From: Sphingomonas colocasiae
Lineage (GTDB): Bacteria > Pseudomonadota > Alphaproteobacteria > Sphingomonadales > Sphingomonadaceae
Direction of reading: 5' to 3'
DNA length: 64,000 bases
NCBI RefSeq assembly: GCF_019880585.1
Contig: NZ_JAINVV010000006.1
Coordinates: 124,001 to 188,000 of the forward strand
Part shown: piece after piece, positions 25,114-34,399 of the stretch
Layout: every line of letters starts with the position of its first letter
Position numbering within the stretch: the first letter of the stretch is position 1
Notes under the pieces: model-generated
What the model was told of the DNA's origin: nothing
The model's database searches: none
What the model saw: only the letters and a program-made list of their open reading frames with translations
Made by a program: the position numbers and the translations under genes

Positions 25114-26472
25114 ATGACCGCGACTTCGACGGCCCCTCTCGAGACATCAGCCGCATCCGATTCCAGGCCGGCATTGCGTCGCGCAATCGCGGCCTCTGCA
25201 ATGGGCAATGCGACCGAATGGTTCGACTACGGTATCTACGCGTACGGAGTCACCTACATCTCCTCCGCCCTCTTTCCCGGCGAGACGGACGAGGCGGTGC
25301 TGTTCGCGCTGGCGACATTCGCGATTTCATTTCTCGTGCGGCCGCTCGGAGGCCTGTTCTGGGGACCACTCGGCGACCGGCTGGGTCGCAAGTCGGTGCT
25401 CGCACTCACAATCCTGCTGATGTCGGCCGCGACGCTGTGCGTCGGATTGATTCCCGATCATGCCACGATCGGCTTCTGGGCTCCCGCACTCCTGATCCTC
25501 CTGCGGATGGTGCAGGGCTTTTCGACGGGCGGGGAATATGGCGGAGCAGCGACCTTCATGGCCGAATACGCGCCCGACGAACACCGGGGTTTCTACGGGA
25601 GCTTCCTGGAGTTCGGCACATTGGCGGGGTTCTCGCTGGGCGCGTCGCTGATGCTCGGCTTCTCGCTGATGCTCGGCGACCAGGCCATGCATGCCTGGGG
25701 CTGGCGTATTCCGTTTCTCGTTGCCGCGCCGATGGGGCTGGTCGGCATGTATCTCCGCTCCAGACTGGAGGACACACCCGTGTTTCGCGCCGCCGCATTG
25801 GCGCGCGAACCGAAGGCGCCCCCTCCCGGGCTTCGTTCTCTCATGCGGCGATACTGGCGGCCCATGCTGGTCGTCGGCGGACTGGTCGTCGCGCTCAACG
25901 TCGTCAACTACACACTGCTCAGCTATATGCCGACCTACCTGCAGCGTCGCCTCGGTCTTTCGCCGGACGAGGCGCTTGTCGTTCCCATCGTCGGCATGCT
26001 GCTGATGATGATATTCCTGCCGTTCGCGGGACGGCTCTCCGACAGGCTGGGCCGCCGGCCGATGTGGCGGATATCCTTGCTGGGACTGATCATGGGCGCG
26101 GTGCCCCTCTATATGCTGATGGCGACCGGGCTGATCGGCGCGATCGCCGGTTTCGTCATGCTGGGGCTGCTCTATGTGCCACAGCTCGCCACCATTTCCG
26201 CGACGTTTCCGGCCCTGTTTCCGACGCAGGTGCGTTTCGCCGGCTTTGCCATCGCCTATAACGTGTCGACCTCGATCTTCGGCGGGACCGCGCCTGTCAT
26301 CGGCAGCAGCCTGATCAGCGCGACCGGCAATGAGCTGATGCCGGCATTCTACATGATGATCGCCTGCGGTGCGGGGCTCGTCGCCCTTCACTTCATGCCG
26401 GAGACCGCCGGCCGCTCATTGCACGAGGATGTGTTCGGCAGATCCAGCGCTTCAATTCGTCACAACCGGTGA
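25114..26472 (+). CDS. metabolite:H+ symporter (ProP-like) of the ectoine operon
   Basis: The 452-residue protein belongs to the MHS family within the MFS. Visible are GNATEWFDYGIYAY in helix 1, GPLGDRLGRKSVL after helix 2, the RMVQGFSTGGEYGGA segment at about residues 128-142, and a GRLSDRLGRRP repeat in the second half. ProP and OusA, close relatives, import proline, betaines and ectoine by proton symport under osmotic stress. Here it is the last gene of the ect operon, 16 bases after the YcaD-like carrier, so ectoine uptake is the best guess. AAGGA precedes the start. Confidence 0.9.
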   Translation: MTATSTAPLETSAASDSRPALRRAIAASAMGNATEWFDYGIYAYGVTYISSALFPGETDEAVLFALATFAISFLVRPLGGLFWGPLGDRLGRKSVLALTILLMSAATLCVGLIPDHATIGFWAPALLILLRMVQGFSTGGEYGGAATFMAEYAPDEHRGFYGSFLEFGTLAGFSLGASLMLGFSLMLGDQAMHAWGWRIPFLVAAPMGLVGMYLRSRLEDTPVFRAAALAREPKAPPPGLRSLMRRYWRPMLVVGGLVVALNVVNYTLLSYMPTYLQRRLGLSPDEALVVPIVGMLLMMIFLPFAGRLSDRLGRRPMWRISLLGLIMGAVPLYMLMATGLIGAIAGFVMLGLLYVPQLATISATFPALFPTQVRFAGFAIAYNVSTSIFGGTAPVIGSSLISATGNELMPAFYMMIACGAGLVALHFMPETAGRSLHEDVFGRSSASIRHNR

Positions 26473-26585
26473 TCGGGCTATCCGGCCGCCCGCCGCCTGG
26501 GCCTGCGCGTCGGTGAGCCGGCGCTGCGATCTGCACCGCGCGATCGGGGCCTCGACATCGTCCCGGACCAGGCACGCCCCTCCGG

Positions 26586-27968
26586 TCATCCGTGGACAGG
26601 GCGGCCGACGCCGTCGGCCGCACCACGCCTCAGCTGCCAGGCGAACATCACCATTGCGGCGAGCAACCCTCCCCCGCCGACGAGCAGGATCGCCAGACCG
26701 GTCGCAGCCTCACCACCGGCCATATGCTGCTTGACCAGCGCGACGATTGTGGGGCCGCTGCCCAGACCGGACATGACCATGGTGAAGGCGAGCAGCGCCG
26801 TCCCGAACCCCTGCATGCCCAGCGACAGCCGGCGAAGAAAGGCCGAGGCGCCCGCGACCGAGACGGACGCGATCGCGAAGACGAACAAGGCATAGGCCGC
26901 GACCGCTGCCCCTCCGCGCAGCATGACGAAGCTCAGGCCGATCAACGCCGCGCCGCTCGCGCCCAGGGCGACCCGGTCGCGCGCATTCCGCACGCCGCGC
27001 GCATCGAGATAATCGGACAGGATGCCGCCGGCCAGATATCCCGCGCCGCCCGCCACGATCGCCGCGGTGCCGACCTCCGCGGCGATCCGCGCAGGCGTGA
27101 AGTGCAGCAGCCTCGAGAAGAAGGTCGGCGCCCACGCCGAGGCGGCGGCATCGGCGACCGAGACCATCGCCAGCGCGAGCAGGACCACGCCTCCGGTGCG
27201 CAACAGGCCGAGCAGGGTCGCCGTTGACAGGCGAGCCCCCTCGGCAGCGGTTGCAACGCGCGCGGGTTCCCGCACCGACAGGATGAGCAGCATGAGCACC
27301 GGGCCGGCGGCGGCCAGGATCACCAGGACGCCGCGCCAGCTGGACCCGCCGGGCAGAAACGGCCAATCCAGATGGGACGGAAGAAACGCAAGCAGGCCGC
27401 CGCCGATGGACACGGCGGCGCCCGTCCCGATCGCGCTTCCCATCAGCAGCGCGCCGAAGGCCAGTCCGCGCCGCTCGGCGGGAAAGACGGCGGCCAGGAT
27501 CGACAAGGACGCGGGAAAGAAGCTCGCCTCGCCGATGCCGACCAGGCTGCGAAAGAACACGAGCTGACCGTAATTCTCCGCCAGACCGCAGCCCAGCATG
27601 CCCGCGCTCCACAGCGCGGTCCCGCCGAACAGGATATTGCGGCGGTTCAGCCGATCCGCCAGCGTTCCGAACGCAATGGCCGCGAACGCATACACGATCG
27701 CGAATGCCGCCCCCTGCACGAGACTGATCGCGACGTCGTCCAGATGCAGGTCTCGCTTGATGCCGTCCACCAGGACGTTGATGATGTACCGGTCGGTGTA
27801 GGAGAGGACCGCCCCCAGGGTGAGGACCGTGAGCGCATACCATGCGCGCGCGGGCACATGGCTTGATCGCGGAATTGCCGCATTCGCGTTGGATGGCATG
27901 TGAAGAACGTCCCGCGTCTTCGGGATTGGGATGCGCAAGATCGCAGGCCGTCCGTCGCGCAGCGCCAC
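26586..27968 (-). CDS. MFS transporter, Spinster-like
   Basis: The product is about 460 residues with 12 helices. The N-terminal half reads YALTVLTLGAVLSYTDRYIINVL and LADRLNRRNILFGGTALWS, which is the Spinster-type pattern found in many sphingomonad MFS carriers beside TonB receptors. The start is taken as the GTG at 27968 because GGAGG lies 10 bases before it, just after the stop of the TonB receptor gene. An ATG at 27899 gives a shorter N-terminus and is possible. It probably carries across the inner membrane what the receptor and periplasmic hydrolases deliver. Confidence 0.88.
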   Translation of the reverse strand: MALRDGRPAILRIPIPKTRDVLHMPSNANAAIPRSSHVPARAWYALTVLTLGAVLSYTDRYIINVLVDGIKRDLHLDDVAISLVQGAAFAIVYAFAAIAFGTLADRLNRRNILFGGTALWSAGMLGCGLAENYGQLVFFRSLVGIGEASFFPASLSILAAVFPAERRGLAFGALLMGSAIGTGAAVSIGGGLLAFLPSHLDWPFLPGGSSWRGVLVILAAAGPVLMLLILSVREPARVATAAEGARLSTATLLGLLRTGGVVLLALAMVSVADAAASAWAPTFFSRLLHFTPARIAAEVGTAAIVAGGAGYLAGGILSDYLDARGVRNARDRVALGASGAALIGLSFVMLRGGAAVAAYALFVFAIASVSVAGASAFLRRLSLGMQGFGTALLAFTMVMSGLGSGPTIVALVKQHMAGGEAATGLAILLVGGGGLLAAMVMFAWQLRRGAADGVGRPVHG

Positions 27969-27989
27969 GGGCGGCCCGCCTCCTGTCGG

Positions 27990-30269
27990 TCAGAACCTGG
28001 CGCTCAGTGCCAGCGTGAAGCTGCGAGGCCGGATGAGATTCGCCCCCGCCGGCACGCCCGGCGAACCGGGATTGTAATTGATGATGCCGCCTTGGTCGAA
28101 GAGGTTCTCGGCGCGCAGCTGAACCTGGTAGCCGCCGAAATTCACGCCCGCGCGCAGGTCGACGGTCGTATATCCCGGGACCCGCACATTGGGGTTGATG
28201 ATGCTGCGCGGATAGGAGGTGAACATGTGCGACTGGTAGCGCAGCGTCCCGCCCAGTTGCCCCTGCACCCCACCGCCCAGGTCGAACATGTGATCGGCGG
28301 TCGCCGATGCCGTCCACTTCGGCGTCTGCGGGATCGTATCTCCCGCATAGGCGCCGATATAGTCGCTCACACCCTGCTCGATCTGGGTGATGCGCGGATT
28401 GGTATAGCCAAGATTGGCGCTGAGTGTCGTCTTGTCCGTCGGCCGTGCCTGTACGGCGAACTCGAAGCCGTCGACCTTGGCTCCGCCCGCATTCGCGAGC
28501 ACGATCTGCCTCAGACCGGCCACGGTCACATATGAGTAAAGCTGGATGTCCTTCCAATCGATGCGGTAGGCCGAGGCCTGCACGCTCAGCCGGCCGTCAA
28601 GGAAGTCGGCCTTCACGCCGGCCTCATAGTTCCAGACCGTGTCCGGATTGATCTGGCTTTGCGCGCCCGGCGGGACCACGGCCGCGGGTTGTGGCCCCCC
28701 CGGCCGGAAGCTGTTCGCCGCGCGCAGGAAGACGCTGAGCCTGTCGGTCGGACGCCAGCGCAGCGTCGCCAGATAGGCCAGATGGTCCTTCTTCGCGTGA
28801 AGCTCGGGGATGCTGACCGGCCCGCCGTAGAATATGGTGTAGACCGTGCCGCTGTAGCCGAGCGTGAAATCCTCCTCGTAATGCGCGAAGCGCAGCCCGC
28901 CGGTGACGTCGAGATTGTCGGCGAGATAGTAGGTCAGGTTACCGAAGGCGGAGACTTCGCGGTACCGATCGGTGATGGGCGCCGAGATCAGCGTCGCCAC
29001 CGGGTCCGCCAGCGGCAAATTGTCCGGAATGCTGCGCGCGACGACATCGCTGTCGAGATCGACGCTTTCATGCGTGAAGAATCCGCCGGCGATGAACTCG
29101 ACAGGACCGAGCCGGTCCGAGACGAACCTGATTTCCGCCGTGGTCTTCTTCTGCGGGATCCGGCTTTCGGAGACGACGCCGGTATTCGCCGGATATGGCA
29201 GGCCGAGCGAGGCGAGAACCCCGACCGTGCCCGCATAAGCCGTCGTGATATCGGTATCCGTGCTCAGCTTGCTTTCGAGATAGGCCGCGGTCGCGATCAG
29301 GTCGCCGATGCCCATGTCATAGCGTCCGGTGATCGAGGCGAGGCGATAGCGCACCGAGGAAGGCGCGTTGAAATAGGCGCTGTATTTGCGCTCGCCATAA
29401 AGCGGCGTGAAGCTTCCGGTGACATTGTCCTGGAGCGTTGGGCCGTGTGTGTCGGTATCCTGCAACTGGCCGACGAGATCGATCGAGAGACGATCGTTCG
29501 GAGTCCAGCCAAGGGCCAGCCGAGCCCCTTTGGAGACGCTCTCGTTCACATCGGTCGCGCCCGTCCCGACATTGTCGATGAAACCGGGCGCGCGACGGTA
29601 GAAACCGGTCGCGCGCACAGCGAGCGTATCGCGCACCAGCGGCAGGTTGGCATTGAGGTTCACCAGATAGCCGACACCGCCGCCATCGATGGCGGTCACC
29701 TCCGCGCGGGCGCTCGCCGAATAGCGCGAAGCGTCCGGCCGCTTCGAGATGAGCCGGACGACGCCGCCGAGGCTCGATGCGCCGTAAAGCGTGCCCTGCG
29801 GCCCTTTCAGCACCTCGATCCGGTCGAGATCGGCCAGTTCGGGGTCCGGTGCGATGAACGCGCCGCCGCCATTCGCCGAGCTGGCCGTGAATGGCACGTC
29901 GTCGAGATAATAGACCGTGGTCGCCGACTGCTGGAGCGCGCCCGTCTGCAATCCGCGGATGAACACCTTGCCCGAACCGGGCGTGCCGTCGCCCTGGATG
30001 GTGAGCCCCGGTGTCAGGCTCGCATAGTCGCGCACGGATCGCACGCCCAGATCGGCAAGCGCATCTCCGTCGAGCACCGTGATCGCCGAAGGCACGTCGC
30101 GCAGCTTTTCCTCGCGCTTGCTCGCGGTGACGACGATTTCCCCCTCATCCTGGGCGGTGGCGGCGACAGCCTGGCCGTCGGTCGATTGCGCGGCGACGCC
30201 GGACGCCGTCATGTGAATTGCCAATGCGGCGGCCGATATGCGACAGATGAGCTTCACGGACTTCTTCAT
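27990..30269 (-). CDS. TonB-dependent outer membrane receptor
   Basis: This 759-residue receptor has a signal peptide ending SGVAAQ and a TonB box-like EGEIVVTASKREEKL. Its plug has VPSAITVLDGDAL and DRIEVLKGPQGTLYGASSLGGVVRLISKRP in consecutive parts. The barrel ends SARF with the terminal Phe. It is the first gene of a minus-strand unit with the MFS carrier and is divergent from a plus-strand array of AraC regulators, sarcosine oxidase and peptidases. I infer that it imports a peptide-like substrate for that array; the substrate itself is not shown by the sequence. Confidence 0.93.
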   Translation of the reverse strand: MKKSVKLICRISAAALAIHMTASGVAAQSTDGQAVAATAQDEGEIVVTASKREEKLRDVPSAITVLDGDALADLGVRSVRDYASLTPGLTIQGDGTPGSGKVFIRGLQTGALQQSATTVYYLDDVPFTASSANGGGAFIAPDPELADLDRIEVLKGPQGTLYGASSLGGVVRLISKRPDASRYSASARAEVTAIDGGGVGYLVNLNANLPLVRDTLAVRATGFYRRAPGFIDNVGTGATDVNESVSKGARLALGWTPNDRLSIDLVGQLQDTDTHGPTLQDNVTGSFTPLYGERKYSAYFNAPSSVRYRLASITGRYDMGIGDLIATAAYLESKLSTDTDITTAYAGTVGVLASLGLPYPANTGVVSESRIPQKKTTAEIRFVSDRLGPVEFIAGGFFTHESVDLDSDVVARSIPDNLPLADPVATLISAPITDRYREVSAFGNLTYYLADNLDVTGGLRFAHYEEDFTLGYSGTVYTIFYGGPVSIPELHAKKDHLAYLATLRWRPTDRLSVFLRAANSFRPGGPQPAAVVPPGAQSQINPDTVWNYEAGVKADFLDGRLSVQASAYRIDWKDIQLYSYVTVAGLRQIVLANAGGAKVDGFEFAVQARPTDKTTLSANLGYTNPRITQIEQGVSDYIGAYAGDTIPQTPKWTASATADHMFDLGGGVQGQLGGTLRYQSHMFTSYPRSIINPNVRVPGYTTVDLRAGVNFGGYQVQLRAENLFDQGGIINYNPGSPGVPAGANLIRPRSFTLALSARF

Positions 30270-30659
30270 GCCTTCCCCCTGACTATTCTATTCAATACAG
30301 TTCTGTTCTGCATGGATCAGGAAACCGCGTTTGACCGCCCGTACACCGAGGACTCCGCGCCTGACACCGCACTGTAACCAACGCCGGAACGGACCGCTTT
30401 CGCAATCCGCCAAAATGCATTCGACCGCCGCCAAATGACCGCACGGATCGACTAATCTCGCCGGATGCAAGGCATCGGGAGGAAGATCTCGCAAGGCCGG
30501 CCGATGCCGCGGAGATGCGGAACCGCAGCGATGCGAATGGCCCGCCAAAGCCTGGCTGAACGAGTCAGCGGCCCGGGGCGAGCCGCATACTGTAGTGCAT
30601 GTTCGGTCCTTGTACGAGGCAACGCAAAGGCGTACTCAACCACGGACAAAGGAACATGC
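30270..30659. promoter_or_regulatory. divergent promoter region, TonB receptor / AraC regulator
   Basis: These 390 bases lie between two divergent start codons. A TTCTGTTCTG direct repeat (about 30301-30310) sits close to the receptor start. No strong inverted repeat was seen. The AraC-type protein encoded next to it probably binds here. Confidence 0.4.
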
Positions 30660-31745
30660 ATGGCGGGCCAGCTGAAGCTTAATCGTGGTGAATGCCAGTC
30701 GCGGCGATTCCCGCCGTTGGCGGTCGATTCCCAGCGCGTGTCGGTGCGCTACTCCGTTGATGATTATGTCGTGGATCCAGCCAAGGCAGCGGGTCATTTG
30801 GTCGGTGCCTTCATTCCCTTGAGCGATCGCCATCACTACCGCTTCGACCTGCAGGGGACGTTCGGCAGCGGGCGCCACGAATTTTGCGGCCTCGCCGACG
30901 GCTTCTTCATCATGTTCAGCGAAACGGCCTATCACGCGCCGCAATCCCGCTTCATCTCGTCACCCGAGAGCCTTCAGATCTTCATTGCGAGCCAGGGGGA
31001 CGGGGAGTTTGTGCCCGCCGGCGGAAAGCCGTTGAGCTTCGAGGCGCCAAGTGCGGCGCTCGTCATCGAACCCGCTGACGCGCCGCCCTCCGAAGTGACC
31101 TTCGCCGGCCAGGCGAGATATATCCACATGGTGGTCCACCGCAAGGCACTGCAGGCCCTCTATGCAGGCGGCGAGCAGGAACTCCCCGCCGCGCTCCAGA
31201 CGCTCCTCACGGGCGAAACGCAACGCATGGTCGCACGCGCCCTGCCGATGGGCACCGCCACGCTGCGCTGCGTCGACGATGTTCATGGCTGTTTGCTGGA
31301 GGGTCGACGGCGGCGGCTCTGGCTGCACTCGAAGGCGATCGAGATCATTTGCCAGGCCCTGGAAGCGCTCGATCACAGCGAGGGCTTCCAGTCGGTCGAG
31401 GTGACCCGCCTGACCGCGAACGGCGTCATGAAGGCGCAGCGGCTCCTCGCCGACAATTTCGTGACGCCGCCCTCGCTCGAGGACCTCGCCACCGAAGTCG
31501 GATTGAGCCGGAGCGCCCTGTGCACCGGCTTTCGCCAGATCCTCGGCCAGTCGGTCTTCGATCATATCCACGACCTGCGGATGCAGCGCGCCCTTGCCCT
31601 GCTGAACCAACGCGGTGATTCCATCACTCAGATCGCCTATGCGGTCGGATACAACCGCGCCTCCAGCTTCTCCGTCGCTGTGCATCGCCATTTCGGTGCG
31701 ACCCCGTCCGAACTTCGCCGCCGCGGCACCGCCTCGGCGAACTGA
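30660..31745 (+). CDS. AraC family transcriptional regulator
   Basis: The 361-residue protein has a C-terminal double helix-turn-helix: LADNFVTPPSLEDLATEVGLSRSALCTGFRQILG in consecutive parts, then ALLNQRGDSITQIAYAVGYNRASSFSVAVHRHFG. The N-terminal effector domain is of the PchR/FhuR-like type often linked to TonB receptors. AAAGGA is six bases before the ATG. It is divergent from the TonB receptor gene at 27990-30269 and most likely activates it. Confidence 0.88.
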   Translation: MAGQLKLNRGECQSRRFPPLAVDSQRVSVRYSVDDYVVDPAKAAGHLVGAFIPLSDRHHYRFDLQGTFGSGRHEFCGLADGFFIMFSETAYHAPQSRFISSPESLQIFIASQGDGEFVPAGGKPLSFEAPSAALVIEPADAPPSEVTFAGQARYIHMVVHRKALQALYAGGEQELPAALQTLLTGETQRMVARALPMGTATLRCVDDVHGCLLEGRRRRLWLHSKAIEIICQALEALDHSEGFQSVEVTRLTANGVMKAQRLLADNFVTPPSLEDLATEVGLSRSALCTGFRQILGQSVFDHIHDLRMQRALALLNQRGDSITQIAYAVGYNRASSFSVAVHRHFGATPSELRRRGTASAN

Positions 31746-31776
31746 ATTCCACCCGGCAGCAAGGCATCGGCGCCGC

Positions 31777-32775
31777 ATGTCCCGGGATCAACCAGCACCA
31801 TGCCCGGCGCTTCGCGTCGGTTTTGTCCTGGCGCCGCGCTTCACGCTCACGGCATTCGCCGGCTTCATCGACGCGATCCGCCTCGCCAGCGACGAGATGG
31901 ACCGCAGCGGCCGGGTCGATTGCCATTGGGACGTGCTGGGCGCCGAGGGGCAACCCATCGAGTCGAGCTGCGGCGTGCTGGTGCAGCCGACCGGCATTCT
32001 CGGAGACGCCGCCCATTTCGATTATGTCGTGGTCGTCGGCGGACTGATGCACGGCGGGCAGCGTGTCCCCGCCGGAACGCACGGTTTTCTGCAGGCCGCG
32101 GCGAAGCTCGGCGTCCCGTTGATCGGCCTTTGCACCGGATCGTTCATCCTCGCCCGCGCCGGCCTGCTCGATGGCTACGATATCTGCGTCAGCTGGCTGC
32201 ACCATGAGGAGTTCGCGTCCGAGTTCCCCGATCTTCACGCACGGTCCGACACGCTGTTCGTCATCGACAGGGATCGCATGACGTGCGCGGGCGGAACCAG
32301 CGTGGTGCACCTCGCCGCCCAGGTGATCGAGCAGCATCTCGGCCGGGCACGCGCGCTCAAGTCACTGCGTATCATGATCGAGGAAGAACCGCTCCCGACG
32401 AGCGCCTGGCAGCCCGAGCATGTCGTGACGCGGCAGTCGCAGGACGCGCTGGTTCGCCGCGCGATGCTGTTGATCGAACAGGGCCTGGCGGGAGAACCCG
32501 CCCTTGGCGAAATCGCCCGCCGCCTCGGCATCGGAGCCCGCCAGCTGGAGCGGCGGTTCGCCAGCGATGTCGGCGTCACCCCGCGTGACTATCGCTCCCG
32601 CCTCAGACTGTCGCGCGCGGACTGGATGATCCGCCATACCGATCGTTCGATGACCGCCATCGCGCTGGAATGCGGCTTTAGCGACAATGCCCATCTGGCC
32701 CGCACGTACAGGGCGCGGTTCGCCACATCGCCTTCGCGCGCGCGTCAAAGCCGTCAGTCGCCGCAACCCGGCTGA
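31777..32775 (+). CDS. GlxA-type AraC regulator (SouR/GbdR-like)
   Basis: The 332-residue protein joins an N-terminal DJ-1/PfpI-like (GATase1-like) domain to a C-terminal AraC domain. The former has [19 protein letters not shown] and the nucleophile-elbow-like [15 protein letters not shown]. The latter has [22 protein letters not shown] and [21 protein letters not shown]. Relatives with this architecture include GbdR (glycine betaine), SouR (sarcosine) and CdhR (carnitine). Directly upstream of soxB it is a strong candidate for a sarcosine-responsive activator; effector identity is inferred from context. Confidence 0.88.
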   Translation: MSRDQPAPCPALRVGFVLAPRFTLTAFAGFIDAIRLASDEMDRSGRVDCHWDVLGAEGQPIESSCGVLVQPTGILGDAAHFDYVVVVGGLMHGGQRVPAGTHGFLQAAAKLGVPLIGLCTGSFILARAGLLDGYDICVSWLHHEEFASEFPDLHARSDTLFVIDRDRMTCAGGTSVVHLAAQVIEQHLGRARALKSLRIMIEEEPLPTSAWQPEHVVTRQSQDALVRRAMLLIEQGLAGEPALGEIARRLGIGARQLERRFASDVGVTPRDYRSRLRLSRADWMIRHTDRSMTAIALECGFSDNAHLARTYRARFATSPSRARQSRQSPQPG

Positions 32776-32849
32776 ATGTCGCAAGAGTTCAAATCGGGGT
32801 CGCATCCGTCAAGGATCGATCGGCATGTGCGCGCCATGATGGCCCCGTC

Positions 32850-34103
32850 ATGCAACATTTCTCGATCCTCTCGCTTCTCCGCCACGGGCTGCGCGATCAC
32901 AAGGGCTGGCGCCCGCAATGGCGCGCCGCAGCGCCGAAACCGGGCTATGACGCGGTCATCGTCGGCGGCGGCGGGCATGGCCTCGGCGCGGCGTTCTATC
33001 TCGCCCGCGATTATGGCCTGCGCAACGTGGCGGTGCTCGAGAAAGGCTGGATCGGCGGCGGCAACACCGGCCGCAACACGACGATCATCCGCTCCAACTA
33101 TCTCTTCGACAAGAGTTCGAGCCTGTACGATCATGCGGTCAAGCTCTGGGACGGTCTGAGCCAGGAACTGAACTACAACGTCATGTATTCGCGCCGCGGC
33201 GTGCTGATGCTGGCGCACAACGTCCACGACGTTCAGGTGTTCAAGCGTCACGTCCATGCCAATCGGCTGAACGGCGTCGACAATGAATGGCTGACGGCCG
33301 AGCAGGCCAAGGCGTTCTGCCCGCCGCTCAACATATCGCCCGATGTCCGCTACCCCATCCTTGGCGCGGCGCTCCAGCGCAGGGGCGGCACAGCACGGCA
33401 CGACGCCGTCGCCTGGGGATATGCCCGCGCAGCCGACGCGCTTGGCGTCGACATCATCGAGAATTGCGAGGTGACCGGCATCGACCGCGACATCTCCGGC
33501 AAGGTCACCGGCGTCCAGACGAGCCGCGGCCCCATCGCGTGCGGCAAGATCGGCGTCTCCGCGGCAGGCAACAGCAGCGTGGTGATGAACATGGCCGGCC
33601 TGCGGCTCCCGCTCGAAAGCTTCCCGCTCCAGGCGCTGGTCTCCGAACCGGTCAAGCCGGTCGTGCCTTGCGTCGTGATGTCGAACACGATCCATGCCTA
33701 TGTCAGCCAGTCCGACAAGGGCGAGCTCGTCATCGGCGCCGGGACCGACATCTACACCAGCTACACGCAGCGCGGCGGGCTCCACATCGCCCAGCACACG
33801 CTGGAGGCGATCTGCGAGATCTTTCCGCAGTTCCGCCGCCTGCGCATGCTGCGCAACTGGGGCGGGATCGTCGACGTCACGCCCGATCGCTCCCCGATCA
33901 TCGCCAGGACGCCGGTGCCCGGGCTTTATGTCAATTGCGGCTGGGGTACGGGCGGGTTCAAGGCGACACCGGGTGCCGCGCAGCTGTTCGCCCACACGAT
34001 CGCGACCGACGCGCCGCACGCACTCAATGCTCCGTTCACGATCGAGCGCTTTCGCGACGGCTACCTCATCGACGAAGCGGCGGCCGCCGCCGTCGCGCAC
34101 TGA
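32850..34103 (+). CDS. soxB: sarcosine oxidase subunit beta
   Basis: This 417-residue FAD enzyme is the catalytic beta subunit of heterotetrameric sarcosine oxidase, which oxidatively demethylates sarcosine to glycine. The N-terminus [14 protein letters not shown] and [18 protein letters not shown] (FAD-binding GxGxxG) are typical. [13 protein letters not shown] and late [14 protein letters not shown] match SoxB. It is followed by soxD, soxA and soxG with short gaps or overlaps. The same gene order also occurs for N-methylglutamate dehydrogenase relatives, so another secondary N-methyl amine is a possible substrate. Confidence 0.95.
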   Translation: MQHFSILSLLRHGLRDHKGWRPQWRAAAPKPGYDAVIVGGGGHGLGAAFYLARDYGLRNVAVLEKGWIGGGNTGRNTTIIRSNYLFDKSSSLYDHAVKLWDGLSQELNYNVMYSRRGVLMLAHNVHDVQVFKRHVHANRLNGVDNEWLTAEQAKAFCPPLNISPDVRYPILGAALQRRGGTARHDAVAWGYARAADALGVDIIENCEVTGIDRDISGKVTGVQTSRGPIACGKIGVSAAGNSSVVMNMAGLRLPLESFPLQALVSEPVKPVVPCVVMSNTIHAYVSQSDKGELVIGAGTDIYTSYTQRGGLHIAQHTLEAICEIFPQFRRLRMLRNWGGIVDVTPDRSPIIARTPVPGLYVNCGWGTGGFKATPGAAQLFAHTIATDAPHALNAPFTIERFRDGYLIDEAAAAAVAH

Positions 34104-34114
34104 TCGGACAGACG

Positions 34115-34399
34115 ATGCTGCTGATTCCATGCCCCTATTGCGGCAACCGGCCAGAGATCGAATTCAGCTATGGCGGACAGGCGCACATCGCCCGCCCGCC
34201 GGTGCCTGAGGAGCTCGATGACGATGCCTGGGGCGCGTTCCTCTATGCCCGCGACAATGTTCGAGGCCCGCATCGCGAGCGCTGGCGCCATCTCCATGGC
34301 TGTGCGCGCTTCTTCAACCTTGTGCGCGACACACGCACCGACCGCATCATCGCAAGCTACCGTGTCGGCACGCCCTGCCCCCGGGTCGAACCCTTGTGA
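34115..34399 (+). CDS. soxD: sarcosine oxidase subunit delta
   Basis: The 94-residue protein is the zinc-binding delta subunit. C6 and C9 (CPYCG) with H59 and C63 (HLHGCARFF) occupy the known zinc ligand positions of TSOX delta. RPEIEFSYGG and WRHLHGC are family signatures. The start is 11 bases after the soxB stop. Its stop overlaps the GTG start of soxA. Confidence 0.95.
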   Translation: MLLIPCPYCGNRPEIEFSYGGQAHIARPPVPEELDDDAWGAFLYARDNVRGPHRERWRHLHGCARFFNLVRDTRTDRIIASYRVGTPCPRVEPL

